The notes: generated by a model not told the origin, from the letters alone. A stretch of DNA of 64,000 bases from Alligator mississippiensis (GCF_030867095.1 NC_081824.1:120412162-120476161), one strand, 5' to 3'. Positions 22,512 to 34,009 are shown, counted from the stretch's first letter. Translations and numbers: made by a program.

Positions 22512-22829
22512 CAGCGATTCTCAGTGAGGGTGACACTGCATCCTGGGCCTCTGTGAGATCCTTTTAAGGGTGCTGCAGGGTGCCACACAATACTAACACT
22601 GTTAAGCGTGCAAACTCCTACACATGATTCACAACATAAATCCCGAGATATCTATAATATCAAAAATAAAATCCCAAAATAGGCATCTATAATATCAAAA
22701 ACATTCTACCCTGTTGTGGTCTTTTTGAATTCTTTGCAACAGAAAAATGGCTCTATTATTTTTCAATAGTCAGGCAATGAATGGGAACCAAGAGCTGGCA
22801 TTTTCCAAGGAATGGAATCTAAAAAGGTT
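22512..22829 (-). mobile_element. hAT MITE (~285-bp family), reverse orientation
   Basis: The left terminus CAGCGATTCTCAGTGAGG is the family's right end in reverse. Internal blocks TCCTTTTAAGGGTGCTGCAG, GAATTCTTTGCAACAGAAAA and AAGAGCTGGCATTTTCCAAG match other copies. It holds a short local duplication (two copies of ATCTATAATATCAAAAA near 22649 and 22685) that lengthens it. The far end TCTAAAAAGGTTGAGCTACA is close to complete. Confidence 0.65.
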
Positions 22830-22900
22830 GAGCTACACAGCTTATTATTTCTGTCGTATATTCATATTGTTAGCTCTCTGGGACAGGGACTATCTTCCAA

Positions 22901-23568
22901 GATTTCATAGACATTAGGGGCTGGAAGGGATCTTGTGAGATTATCAAGTCCAGAGGCAGGAAGCCTGCAGGGATCAAATGATCCCAGCAAAATAAGCATC
23001 CAAATGCCTTTTGAATGAGTCCAGAGTAGGTTCTTGCACTACCTCTGGGGGGAGTCTGTTCCAGACCTTGGACATTCAGACTGTAAAGAAGTTTTTCCTT
23101 ATATTGAGTCTGAAGCAACTTTCTAGAAGTTTGTGGCCATTAGACCTAGTTATCCCTTGGGGAGCCCTGGTGAACAAGTCTTCTCCCATATCCTGGTGTA
23201 CCCCCCTTATATATTTATAGGCAGACACCAAGTCCCCCCTGAGCCTTCTGTTTGCCAGGATGAAGAGTTCCATGTCCCTCAGCCTCTCCTAGTAAGGCTT
23301 GCTTTCTTCACCTTTGCTCATATAGGTGGTTCTCCTTTGGACTCTCTCAAGCTTATCCACATCCCTCCTAAAGTGGGGGGCCCAAAACTGGATGCAGTAC
23401 TCCAGCTGCAGCCTCACTAAGGTAGAGTAAAGCGGGAGGATGATGTCCCTGATTTTTCTTCAGATGCATCAGTGGATGCATGCCAGAGTTTGGTTTGCTT
23501 TGCTGGCCACAGCATCACATTGGTGGCTCATGTTCAACTTGTGGTCAATCAAGACTCCCAAGCATTGG
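22901..23568 (-). mobile_element. CR1 LINE 3' fragment, reverse orientation
   Basis: The plus strand begins GATTTCATAGACATTAGGGG, the reverse of the CR1 3' end. On the minus strand 23273-23076 codes for NRRLRGDLVSAYKYIRGVH and TRSNGHKLLESCFRLNIRK, and further upstream sequence corresponds to LEYCIQFWAP and RKVNMSH-type text. Only the reverse transcriptase C-terminus and the 3' UTR remain. It is cut at about 23568 by a different repeat. Confidence 0.85.
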
Positions 23569-23915
23569 CAATGAGTAGGGGGTGCATGCAGGTGCATGTG
23601 CACCCCCTGAGATTGGTGGTGCATCCCCTGAAAGAAGCACAGCCGATGTTGTCAGCAGTGCCTGCAAGCAGTCACCACTTGCCACTCCTCCGCCCCCCAG
23701 CCCCCGCCAACACCGCCACAGCTGCCTGCAGGAGCTCCCTGCTCACCAGCACCATGCCCCCACCGCCAATGCCTGCAGGCAGTTGGTGTGCCCCACCAGC
23801 CTCCAGGAGCATGTGTTGTTCATGCCCCCGAGGTTTTTTTTGGTCACGGTGCTTCTCAATGCATAGCTGTGCAATGCCTAGCACCAACAGCATACTGATT
23901 GCAAAAGGGGTTGGT
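23569..23915. repeat. C-rich repeat with GTGCACCCCCTGAGA core
   Basis: The core GCATGTGCACCCCCTGAGA, followed by GGTGCATCCCCTGA, recurs near 31840-31885 (GCATGTGCACCCCCTGAGA, then GGTGCACCCCCTGA). The rest is C-rich sequence with two copies of the TGCCTGCAGG text. The class is unknown. It abuts the CR1 fragment at 22901-23568 and may be inserted in it. Confidence 0.45.
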
Positions 23916-24024
23916 AGGTATTAAAAGTATGGAGGAAAAAAATATTTGAATATTTAACTCTCTCTGCTAATTCAAACCACAAATGCAAAAAACAAATACA
24001 GAGAAAATGGTTATATATTTTTTC

Positions 24025-24440
24025 CTGCATTAAGAACATAAGAAATGCCATACAAGATCAGATCACAGGTCCATCTAATCCAGTAACTGGGCAACTGTGA
24101 GGCTGTCCTCCTTTTACTCACCCATGCACTTCTCTGGGCAGTTTCACTGGGCAGCATCCATAGGTTCCTTAGATGCATTTGAGGGGCAGTGAGTGCAACC
24201 TGTTGTTCTCTGCTTGGTGTTCTCCCATGGAAGTATTGTTATTGACCTATTACCTGCACTCCTATTCTTGTTTTTTTCCATGATTTGTCCCAAGGATTCA
24301 GTTGTTATGGAACTAGTGGCCTCCCTCTAACCACTGAGGGGGGGTTGTAGTTTTCTGGTGGGCCTGAGTCCATCGTGCCTGCTTAACATAACATTGTGCC
24401 TGCTTAACATAACCTGTCTCTCTCAGTGGCAGAGAGCAGA
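24025..24440 (+). repeat. Interspersed repeat carrying one copy of the 314-bp tandem unit
   Basis: It opens with AAGAACATAAGAAATGCCAT and ACAGGTCCATCTAATCCAGT, text I associate with a common sauropsid interspersed repeat. It continues with CAGTTTCACTGGGCAGCATC, CCTATTACCTGCACTCCTAT and GGTGGGCCTGAGTCCAT, which align with the units at 4.2-6.3 kb. A 20-bp local duplication of GTGCCTGCTTAACATAAC sits near 24375-24412. This shows that the tandem unit is part of a dispersed family. Confidence 0.5.
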
Positions 24441-25218
24441 TGCTAAGGGGAAGAGTATTTCTGCCTATCCAGACTGATCTGTCTCCTGTCCTCTCCACCT
24501 ATAGCTTCCAGCTTCTTAGGCCTCCACCTGCAGCTTCAGAGGCCTAAGACGACCTTATTCAGAGGTTGCACCCCTTTTTAAGAACATTTTTTATGTATAA
24601 AGCTGATTCCAACATCAAACATGGTTATGGCTTAGATTGATTTTGATTTGAAATATCTGTGGGTTTGAAAGAGGATTTCATACAAACATTAGTACTAGTC
24701 AGCAATACTAAGTAGCCCTTCCAATGACAACTAAGCATAGTCTAAACAGAAAAACCTGAAGTTTAGCGATTCCATAATAGTTTCATTTATATTGAGCTAC
24801 TGAACCATAGAAGGAGAAAAAAAATCCAGGGAATAATTTTGCAGAATGATTAAAAAAAGTGACCTGTAGCAAATTACACCTGGAGACATTCTAGTATGCA
24901 AATATTTCACATCTCTAATGCAGCCAGTAAAGGTGGCCGTATGACTAGCTCCACAGAAATTCGCAATATGTCTGGACATACCATTCACAACCCTTTCATG
25001 CAGAACAATTCAAAGACCCTTTACTGAGGTCAACAAAAGTTTTGGAATGGGGTCCTCTAATTTTGCACTTGCACAGTTCATTCAAACTAATTTGCAGATA
25101 AAATTTACACTAGCATTTCTTATCAAAAGTCATGTGTGGTTTAATAGAACATTTTAACAACTCTTCACTCCTATTAGAAAGGCCTTTTCCATTCTTTTAA
25201 GCAGGCGGGTTTAATTTA
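24441..25218. other. No gene or recognisable element
   Basis: AT-rich sequence with no supported feature. Confidence 0.5.
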
Positions 25219-25226
25219 CATTTAGA

Positions 25227-25489
25227 CAGAGCCGTCCCTAGAGTACAGTGAATCAGGGTAACTGCCCTGTGCCCTGTGCTTTGTGGGGGCCCTGTGGAGC
25301 CGGGCGGAGTGGCTGCGGCCCCTCCTGTGGGGCCCACCTGGAGCTGGTGGCTCAGCTTCACACCACGGAAGAAGCATGGAGACCCCCCCCCACCCCCTTT
25401 GCAGGGGTACCATGACCCCACACAGTGTTAAGGGGGCCCTGCACAGGCTGATTTGCCCTGGGCCCCACACCCCTCTAGGGTTGGCTCTG
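25227..25489. mobile_element. hAT MITE with CAGAGCCGTCCCTAG ends and 8-bp target duplication
   Basis: The ends CAGAGCCGTCCCTAG and CTAGGGTTGGCTCTG are inverted with two mismatches. The flanks CATTTAGA (25219-25226) and CATTTACA (25490-25497) match at 7 of 8 positions. The 263-bp interior is GC-rich and includes a C-run near 25383-25392. It has no coding capacity. It is a separate hAT family from the CAGTGG-type elements. Confidence 0.85.
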
Positions 25490-25564
25490 CATTTACATTT
25501 ATAGAAAAATCATTGTCCTCTCTACTACTTAACTCAAGTTGTGTCTTCTTCTTTCCCAGATCTA

Positions 25565-25665
25565 AGGAAAGGTACTTGGCACCTGAAAGCTTTGTCTAAG
25601 ATGTCTCCCTACTATGCAGGTGGTTCAATAAAAGATATCACCTCCAAAAATCCTTAATTAAGCTA
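25565..25665 (+). repeat. Fragment of the foldback element family
   Basis: The text GGCACCTGAAAGCTTTGTCT then GGTGGTTCAATAAAAGATAT and CACCTCCAAAAATCCTT resembles the arm of the foldback family (AGCTTTC, TAATAAAAGATATCACATCT). Only one arm is present and it is diverged. Confidence 0.4.
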
Positions 25666-25765
25666 CAAATGCTTCACTAAAATCCTTCCTTAATACCCTT
25701 CTTTGCTGCAATGCTTATAAAAAAATTGATAAATCTTACATTATTGATGTACCTACACCTCTGGG

Positions 25766-25959
25766 TCTGGGATGGACATTGCATAAACCGGTTTGAGCTA
25801 AATTAGTTCAGTCTGATATACTACATTCAACCAGGTTTATCTCAAAACAGTTTCAGACATTTTCAAACTGGTTTAATGTGCACTGAATGTCTGTTCTGTT
25901 ACAGGTTTAAACCAGTTTCTGATCACTTAAACTGGTTTATGTGTAATGTCTGTCCCTAG
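25766..25959. mobile_element. Palindromic TIR element, copy A (~190 bp)
   Basis: The left end CTGGGATGGACATTGCATAA pairs with the right end, which reads GTGTAATGTCTGTCCCTAG. The interior is built from inverted AAACTGGTTTAA and TTTAAACCAGTTT modules around GTGCACTGAATGTCTGTTC. Copy B at 44064-44253 is the same size and order. No coding capacity. The superfamily is unclear because no target duplication is obvious. Confidence 0.65.
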
Positions 25960-27262
25960 CTCTGCTGAACAAGTGGACCTACACTACCTCCCTGTTACTT
26001 CCCTTTCTTTCTGTATCCTTCTGCAGTTTCATCTTTGATCATGGGATCTTCGGGGTGGGGACCAACTTTTTGTTGGCACAGTGCCTAGCCTAACAGAGGT
26101 TGTAAACCATGACTGGGACTCAGAGGTGTGTATAAATGATTATGTTCCTGTACGGCATGTGGGTGTGTATTAGAAATTCGGCTATTGCCGTTGAAAAATC
26201 TCACTGTGTATATTGGATCACCGTAGTCTGGTCTGCATTTATTCTTTGCTTCCAACTCTATTCATTAGTGCTTTTATGAAGGGAATGTGAAGAATAGCTT
26301 ATGCCATTGAAATTAAAATATAAACTTAGGTCAAGAAAATGAAATAATCTGAGCTAGAATTTAGTCAGGATTTGAAAGGAACAGAAGCAAATATTTTCTT
26401 CCAATTGCTAGCTTAAGCACTGTTTTATTTTGCAAAGGTCTCATATTCCATAATGGCCTTTTGTGATCAATTATTAAACAGTTTAAAGAAAAGTAGACTA
26501 TGGAAACAACAAAAGATGTACTTAGGTTCTTTGCTATTGTCCCTTGTTGTACTAAATTAATCATAGACAATATTTGGTTTCTTTTAACTTAAAAGGATGG
26601 GAAAATATTGCTCAGTGAGGAAGAGCAGGTGGCTGCCAAGAGCAGCCAATAAACATGAGCTCAAAGGAAATACCTGTAATAATTCTGACCTGAGGTAACC
26701 TGCCAAAGTTTCCATCAGGAAACGTACTCTGAACTATGAAGTACAAGGAGGCACCTTGTTTCAGGTGTTTTCAGGCAGGATCCATCTCTCTGGAACTCAT
26801 AGAGTGCAGGTTTGTTGATCTTCATGACAATCCATAAATATAATGATGTATTCTGATCAGTAATTTACATACATATTTGTGATGATTATGTAATTGTATT
26901 GTTTGTTTGGATGTTTTATGTTGAAAGTTGATTTTTCAAATGGGTTTTGTTCTGCCAGGCAAAGCACTAATGGCTGGATTCCAGAGGGACTGGATGTGGC
27001 CTGGCTAATGTGAATGGTGCTGGAAAGGCCCTTTTCCCCAAGAACTCTGGCTCTTTCTAGAAGCTAACAGATAAGATATGAGCAGGGGAGCTGGAGAGTG
27101 CACATGCTTATGTGTGCCTGTGTGAGCGCCTGCCAGCCAGCAGCCTGCTTGGAGCCCAAGAAAGCCTGCTGGTATGAAGCCCCAGAGAGTGGAGACAGAG
27201 ACAATCTATCATGCATGGACTGCAAATGAAAAAGCTGGAGTGGTGGGGAAGAAGCAACTTGC
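25960..27262. other. No gene or recognisable element
   Basis: Unique-looking sequence. The stretch 26620-27260 is somewhat less AT-rich and could hide an old repeat, but no boundary or coding similarity is visible. Confidence 0.45.
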
Positions 27263-27452
27263 TGGGTGTGTCTATACATGTGCTTTAATGTGCACTAGCC
27301 TATTTCATTGCACATTAAAGAATCACAAAAAGTGCCCTTTCACTAATGCACATTAAAATAGGCTAATGCACTTTTTTCTAGTACCTCACAATGGAGGTAC
27401 TAAATTTAATGCACATTACCAAACGTGCATTAATGAATGTGCAGATGCACAC
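27263..27452. mobile_element. Palindromic TIR element of the GTCTACAYGTGC group
   Basis: It starts GGGTGTGTCTATACATGTGC and ends GAATGTGCAGATGCACAC. Internal inverted modules (AATGTGCACTAGCCTATTTC against ACATTAAAATAGGCTAATGC) make it almost fully palindromic. A partial relative with AGTACCTCATGGAAAC is at 31663-31798. Confidence 0.6.
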
Positions 27453-27737
27453 ACTGAGGGACAAAAGAAAAGCAGAAACCTCTGGGGATGAGCAGGAAGG
27501 TCACTATATAAATAGTGACAATTACTGTCTGCCACTGAAACCAGCCAAGGACTGAGAAATATGCACTGACCAAATGTGAGATGAAAAGTATGAGGAGATA
27601 ATGTATTTTAAACTTTATTTTATGTTCTGTCTTCCCCAGTTCTGTTGTTGTATGTTTCCCTAATTATTAAGTTGGGGGGGAGGGGCAAAAGTTATCCCTA
27701 AACTTAGCTGCCCTTTAATTGGGTGTCTTACCTTGCA

Positions 27738-30700
27738 GGATGTTTGTACCATCAGAGCCTTGGCTGACTTGGGATACTATCACAATATTACACACACAAG
27801 AAGAAGACCTCAATGGTGGACCAGGTGGAAGAAAAGTGTAACCCCCTTTTCAGCAGCTGTGAAGCTGGATGAAAGCTGCAGCAGATCAAGGATCTCGAAT
27901 TGTCTTGGATTCCATGCCATTGGATTTAGATCCCTATCTGTCAAGAACCTTGCATTTGTTGGCATACGACAGCATCCTCACACTAAAAGAAGTCATGCAT
28001 AGGCCTCTTCCTTACGGGAATTGTACATCTCTGCACAACAGGAAACTCCTACTGCGATTGGAGAGTGGCGATGGGGACAGGACTGTGAGATCTGGAAGTT
28101 CCTAGTCATGGACCAGCATGTAGGCAGTAGGTGTTTGCTTCAGTTATCTTGTTTGAGGACAGAGGCAATAAGAGCAGTTCAGCAGCTGCACCCATGACTG
28201 AGCAGTCCTATTTAAGTATTTAAGATCCACTCTGCTCACCCCACATGGGGAGGAGGGTAGAAAAGGTGCCCCAAACACAGTTTGTCTCAATCAGTTCCTG
28301 ATGACTGAATAACCGTGTCCAGTGGGATCACCTCTATGAGGTCACAAAGAAAGAAAAATGATATTTGGAATCTGGAACGTACGAAACTTAATAGAGTATG
28401 CAAATAGCGATTGCCCTGAGCGAAGGACAGCAATTGACTCTCATGAACTGAGGAAGTTCAACATCAACATTGCTTCCCTATCTGAAACTCGACATGCTGG
28501 AGAAGGACATCTGAAAAAAGAAGGTGGAGGATACACCTTCTTCTGGAGAGGGAGAGCAGAAGAGCGACGGACACATGGAGTTGGTTTTGCCATAAAAAAT
28601 GAACTTGTGAACCAACTCTCAGAACTCCCAATTGGCATCAATGAACGCCTCATGACTCTCCATCTAAAACTTGCCAAAAACCAACAGGCAACAATTGTGA
28701 GTGCATATGCCCCGACTCTTGATGCCGTTGAGATCATGAAGGAGAACTTCTACTCACAGCTTGACACCATCCTCTCAAATATCCCAAGGGAAGACAAGAT
28801 CATCCTTCTCAGAGATTTTAATGCCAGAGTGGAAAGAGACTCAAAACTTTGGAATGGTATTATCGGAAAAGAAGGCATTGGAAATTCAAATGCTAACAGG
28901 GTTTGAATTCAAATGCTAACAAGGTGTGCAGAACATGGACTTGTCATCAAAAATGCCCTGTTCTGTCAAAGGAACAAGTTCAAGACATCCTGGAAACACC
29001 CTAGATCGAAACACTGGCATTCAATTAACTACATGATTGTTGAGACTCGTGATTGCCAGGATGTCCTGATTATGAGAGCCATGACTAGCGCTGATGACTG
29101 TTGGACTGACCACTGCCTCATCCATTCCTACATGTCCATCAGGCTTGCTCCTAGATGAAGAATGCAAAGGAAGCTGAGCAGGCGCAAGTTAAATATCGAG
29201 TGCTTGAAGGACTCACTCAAGCAGAGAGAATTCCAGCAACTCCTGAATGAGACACTACCAACAGAGCACCCAGAAGGAGTCGAGGAGCACAGGATGGGAC
29301 CCAAGACAGCTGTTCTCTCATCCTGTGAAAATACCATAGGATACAAGACCAGGAAACATCAAGACTGGTTTGACAAAAATGACACTGAAATTCAAGGTCT
29401 CATCAGCAGGAAACAGAAAGCTTTCTGTGCCTGGCAGAATGACATCAACTCTGCCATCAAGAAAAATGCACACCAACAAGCAAAATCAGAGGTGCAGAGG
29501 AGAACATGAGAACTGAAGAATGAGTGATGGATTCAGAAATCAAAAGAATTCCAACATTTTGCTGACATCCGTGACACTTGTGACTTCTTCAGTGCTACCA
29601 AAGCTGTCTATAGCCCTAGCACTCAAGACCTTAATTCTTTAAGATCAAAGGATGGAGCAACACTCCTGAAAGACAGTGAATCCATCAATGCTCGCTGGAA
29701 AGAACATTTCCAGGACCTTCTGAATCATGACTCAACTCTTGATGAAGATAAGATCAACAACTTTCCGCAAAAAGAAATCAGAGAAGACCTTGGTTTTCTG
29801 CCTACCCTGGCAGAGGTCAGGAGTGCCATTGGGAAAATGAAGAATAACAAGGCAGCCGGTGTTGACGGAATACCTGCAGAGATTTTCGAAGCAGGAGGAG
29901 AACAACTTATGTATCAGCTTCTTGTCCTCATCCTTAAAATCTGGAACAAGGAAGAAATCCCAGCTGACCTAAGGGATGCCTTGATTGTTACCATCTTCAG
30001 GAAGGGGGACAGAGCTGATTGCGGAAACTATTGAGGCATCTCATTGTTGGCCACTGCTAGGAAAGTCATCGCCTGTATTTTTTTCTAACTGCCTTCTCCC
30101 ACTTGCAGAAGAAATTCTTCCAGAATCTCAAAGTGGCTTCAGACTATCTTGAGTAACTGCAGACATGATCTTTACAGCACGTCAAATCCAGAAGAAGTGT
30201 CGTGAGCAAAATCAACCTGTCTATTTGGCCTCTCTAAAGCCTTCAGTTCTGTAAACTGCGAAGTCCTATGGAAAATCCTGTCCAAAACTGGCTGCCCAAA
30301 CAAGTTCATCAGTGTTCTGAGACTTCTTCACAACAACATGTCAGCAAGGGTTCTCAGCAACGGGAATCAAACAGAACCATTTGAGGTGAAAACTGGAGTG
30401 AAGCAAGGTTGCATCTTCACGCCAACTTTGTTTTCCATCTTCATCTCCACCATAATGCACCTCATTGTCAGAAAGCTTCCTCCTGGAATTGGTATTGTGT
30501 ATAGGATAGATGGAAGACTCTTCAACCTCAACAGACTTGAGTCCAAAACGAAGACCTTGACAAAATCCATAATGGAGCTCCAGTATGCGATGACAATGCT
30601 GTCACGGCTAAATCTGAAATGGACTTTCAAACCATTCTTAATGTATTCTTGGAAGTCTAAAAGAGTGTTGGCCTAACTCTAAACATCAGGATAATTCAAG

Positions 30701-31585
30701 TCCTTTACCAACCTGCTCCACACGGAGAAACAACCCCACCCCCTCCATTCAAATCAATGGAAAATTGCTGGAGAACATGGAACACTTTGCCTATCTTGGA
30801 AGCCATCTTTCATCAGAGGCAGTCATTGGTGCAGAAATACAACACTGCTTGAAATGTGTGAGCACAGCCGTTGGATGGCTGAGTAAGAGAGTCTTCTTAA
30901 ATCATGACATCCTTGCTGAAATGAAACTCTTAGTTTATTGAGCCATTGTCATTCCAACTCTGCTGTATGGCTCAGAAATTTGGACCACATACAGAAGACA
31001 TCTCACAAGTTTGGAAAAGTACCACCGACGGTGCCTTAGCAAGATCCTTCAGATTAGCTGGGAGGATAGGCACAGAAACATCAGTGTCTTGGCCGAAGCA
31101 AATTCCAACAGCATTGAGACCTTGATCATCCAAAACCAACTTCGCTGGACAGATCATGTTGTTCACATGCCTGACTCCTGCCTTCCAAAGAAAATCTTTT
31201 TCTTGCAGCTGAAAGAAGGTCAGAGGGCAAAGAAAGAGCTTCAAAGACACCCTGAAGGCAAACATGAAAAGGTGTAACATTGACATCAACACTTGCGAGA
31301 ACCAACCAAATGGAGGAAGGCTTTTTGGGAGAGGCCTCAACACTTTGAAACACCTCATTGATACGCAGAAGAGGAAAAAAGGAACAGGCAAAAAGAACAT
31401 CAGAACATCCAACTCTGCAACACAGTGCCCATCCCTCCTGGAAACACCTGTCCTCACTGCGACAAGATATGTAGATCTAGAATTGGACTATGGAGCCACC
31501 TGCAGACTCACTATTAAGATCCTTGGAAGACAGTCTTACTTGTTCGCAAGTGATCACCTATCATCATCATTACACACACAAAGAT
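27738..31585 (+). mobile_element. RTE-clade LINE, nearly full length, decayed
   Basis: About 600 bp of 5' region (27738-28357, with the GTGGACCAGGTGGAAGAAAA text) precede the coding part. The apurinic endonuclease is at 28358-28906 (GIWNVRNL, ASLSETRHAGEGHL, HGVGFAIKN, VSAYAPT, LLRDFNARV) and 28913-29158 (HPRSKHWHSINYMIV, DCWTDHCLI). The linker follows at 29162-29509. Reverse transcriptase pieces are at 29837-30034 (AAGVDGIPAEIFEAGG), 30338-30530 (TGVKQGCIFTPTLFSIF) and about 31011-31277 (HRRCLSKILQISWEDR, LRWTDHVVHMPDSCLPKK). Near 30574-30600 the catalytic YADD box is damaged by a short loss. The end codes for CPHCDKICRSRIGLWSHLQTH-type text, a C-terminal C2H2 finger (CX2CX12HX3H). The 3' end has ATC repeats. 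Similar proteins are often mis-annotated as craniofacial development protein 2-like. Many stops and frameshifts; dead. Confidence 0.85.
28358..28906 (+). pseudogene. RTE endonuclease N-terminal part (182-codon open stretch)
   Basis: This is the longest undamaged piece of the RTE element. Its motifs in order are GIWNVRNL, SETR, GVGFAIKN, LMTLHLKLAK, SAYAPT and DFNARVERD, the exonuclease-endonuclease-phosphatase fold that nicks target DNA. The usual GDFNARV motif reads RDFNARV here, so a conserved Gly is lost. The frame ends in a local duplication: AATTCAAATGCTAACA occurs twice around 28885-28921, creating the stop. Confidence 0.8.
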
Positions 31586-31662
31586 TATGTGGAAAAACTA
31601 GTTTGTGATCATATAATTAAAGTAAGTGTCATAACACTTACCACAAGGGAACAGATCCTATG

Positions 31663-31798
31663 CCACCTGGTGAGGGCACATTCATTAATGTATTTTTGGT
31701 AATGTGCATTAAATTTAGTACCTCATGGAAACAACTATGTGCCTCTGCTATTTGTCCCCAGAGAAATGCACATGCGCACTTGTCTAGACACGCCCCAG
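31663..31798 (-). mobile_element. Partial TIR element of the GTCTACAYGTGC group
   Basis: The right end CTTGTCTAGACACGCCCC is the inverse of the GGGCGTGTCTA-type terminus. The interior TAATGTGCATTAAATTTAGT and AGTACCTCATGG matches the element at 27263-27452. The left end is diverged. Confidence 0.5.
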
Positions 31799-32078
31799 AT
31801 GAGTACTTACCAGCAGTGGCAACGCATAGCAGGTGCACGGGGCTGCATGTGCACCCCCTGAGAGTGTTGGTGCACCCCCTGACTGGCCATGCTCCCCACT
31901 TAGGTGATGGGCAGGGGGGCAGGTGAGAGCGCCGGTCACCCTCCCCCCCACCCGCCCACTAAGGTGGCACAAGTCGCCTGTGCTTTCCAGTGCTGAATAG
32001 AATGGAAGAATCCCACCCCTTGACTTGCAAGTCCTGTTTATGCAACCCAATATACTACTGGCTTTTTTTGGAGAGACA
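31799..32078 (-). repeat. GTGCACCCCCTGAGA repeat copy plus old CR1 scrap
   Basis: Positions 31810-31890 carry the core GCATGTGCACCCCCTGAGA seen at 23.6 kb. Positions 31980-32073 (GAATAGAATGGAAGAATCCC, then ATGCAACCCAATATACTACT) read like the reverse complement of an old CR1-type LINE. The CR1 call is tentative. Confidence 0.4.
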
Positions 32079-32081
32079 CTG

Positions 32082-32346
32082 GGCATGTCTACATGAGATG
32101 CTGACAGTGAAATAGCCTGATACTACTGTGCAGTACTGTCACGTGACAAAAACTGTGTCAAGACGCTACTGTGCTAGGCTACTGCACAATGGTGTCACTT
32201 AAAAGGTGTTCACTGATGCTACTGCACAGTAATTCCTGTTACTGTCGATTTATTTAGTACTTGCTTATAATATTTAGTACTTGCATAACAAGTACTAAAT
32301 AAATGCACAGTAACCACTGCACAGTAGCATCTCATGTAGACGTGCT
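32082..32346. mobile_element. TIR element with GGCACGTCTACATGAGATGC ends, copy 1
   Basis: The left end GGCATGTCTACATGAGATGC and right end GCATCTCATGTAGACGTGCT are inverted with two or three mismatches. The same ends bound the copy at 58508-58821. The inside repeats ACTGTGCAGTA-type words, which also occur beside the left end of the Harbinger element (14647-14675). Non-coding. Confidence 0.75.
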
Positions 32347-32844
32347 TACTACATGGATTTGACAGCAGGTGAATTATGAGACTCAAGAATCCTGAATTCC
32401 TTTCCAGGTTTTGAATGAGCATGGGCAGAGACTCTCTAGCTGTATCTACAACTTGACTCCTTCTGCCCCAGGGCCTTCAAACTGTCACTATACCAGTCCT
32501 GTTTCCTCCCCACTCCTAGGTCTTCTTCTGTATCCCATACTCCACACCTACTAAATTCAAGATTCCACTCCTCAGTTTCCTCATCCTAATCCCAGGTTAT
32601 ATCTACACTGTAGCTATAGAAATGCATAATGAAGATATGCCTGGGTCAGCTTTAAATTATGTGGCAATCTAGTAAAGCATGATGGAGTTCTGTGCAGATT
32701 AATTTATCTTTCTGATATGATACCTTATGTCTTCTTTAGCTAGACAATCTTATCCTTTCTATCTGGATTCTCCTTCCTAGATACACTTTCTACCCTTCCT
32801 AACCAGCCATTTGCAGTTCTTCCACACTCTGCTAGGTCCTAGCC

Positions 32845-33110
32845 CAGCTCTCAACCTTTTTAGACTTGAGGCACCTTTTGGAAAGTGACAGCTCTTAGTT
32901 TTCACTTTTTTTTGCCTACAGAAAATAATAGAACAATTTTTCTGTTACAAAGAGCTCAGAAAGACCACAACTATGTATTTTATTTGAAATGTCTTAGTTT
33001 ATCTTGTGAATCATGTTTGTAAGCCTAACAATGCTAATAGTGTTTGGCACTCTGCAGCACCCTTGAAAGGATCTTAAGGCACCTCACAGTGCTGTCACCT
33101 TGGTTAAAAA
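32845..33110 (+). mobile_element. hAT MITE (~285-bp family)
   Basis: It starts CAGCTCTCAACCTTTTTAGA and contains GACTTGAGGCACCTTTTGGA, TACAAAGAGCTCAGAAAGAC and AAAGGATCTTAAGGCACCTC, ending near 33110. The interior is well preserved but the right terminus is worn and no target duplication is clear. Confidence 0.7.
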
Positions 33111-34009
33111 TGTACTTATACCCCCTCTAGCTATCCAAGTTGCAATTCTCCTTTACCAGACTTTTCATCTGATCTGTATCTTTCCCCATCCCACCATTCA
33201 CATTGCCCATGTTTCTATATTCACTGGTGCTATTCTGCCTGCTGTATTTTACATTCGGTTTGAGTGACCGCCCCCATGTTTTGTTTTTTTCCCATTGTCT
33301 TTACTCACCCAATCTCAGTTTCCCAAGTACCACATAGATCCTCGCTCTCCCCCACCCTGTCTTGTTTCCATCCCACTGTGGCCATGTTCCAGTCTTCTCT
33401 GCAAGGTCCTTAAATAATCTCAGACTCTCCCAAACACTGGCTTCCTACTTACCTCCTTATTTACCTCAAGTTTCCAGTCTCCTTACTCAGCCAAGCTGTC
33501 TCTTCCCATACAGCTTCCCTGATCCACCTCCCACTTCCAATTCCATTCTCAGTTTCCCCCTGCACCTGCACCATCACCATACATCTACTGAGGGTCATTG
33601 TCAAGATTCATGCTGGATATGATTCCAGAGAATTATAATAATAAATAACTGTTAGTGCAACCCAGGAGTGTCCAGAGTGTAGTTGCTGAACTCACAACAT
33701 ATTAGCTTTGAAACTCCATTGTTTACAATGCCTCCCAATCCTGAAAATGATTGCTTTTTCCTTTTTCTGCTAGTCATTCTCTGTCTGGAAGGCATTCAGT
33801 GTTGCTGCATTTCTAGTATTGAAGGAGCCAAAGTGGCAGGCTTTCAGTTAGCTCACCAGTTAGTAACAAAATCATTGATGAAGGTGGAAACGTGGAAAGG
33901 TGTAAATATGCAAGGACCGGGGAAGAATTTTTATTTCTCAAACTATAAGGGCTCAGTGTGAATATTTGTTACTGTCAAAATAAATTTGTGCTTTTTTAAA
34001 AATGATCTT
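33111..34009. other. No gene or recognisable element
   Basis: The stretch is CT-rich from 33120 to 33600 and AT-rich afterwards. An open frame at 33683-33961 shows a hydrophobic stretch (FFLFLLVILCLEGIQCC) but has no supporting features. Confidence 0.5.

Noticed and set aside
23472-23924. A 150-codon plus-strand frame
   Set aside because: It crosses from antisense CR1 into a C-rich repeat, so it is a chimera of two repeats without coding meaning.
28358-31460. A host gene resembling craniofacial development protein 2
   Set aside because: The similarity is to an RTE LINE endonuclease and reverse transcriptase that databases often label with that name. Multiple stops, ATC tail and repeat context show a mobile element.
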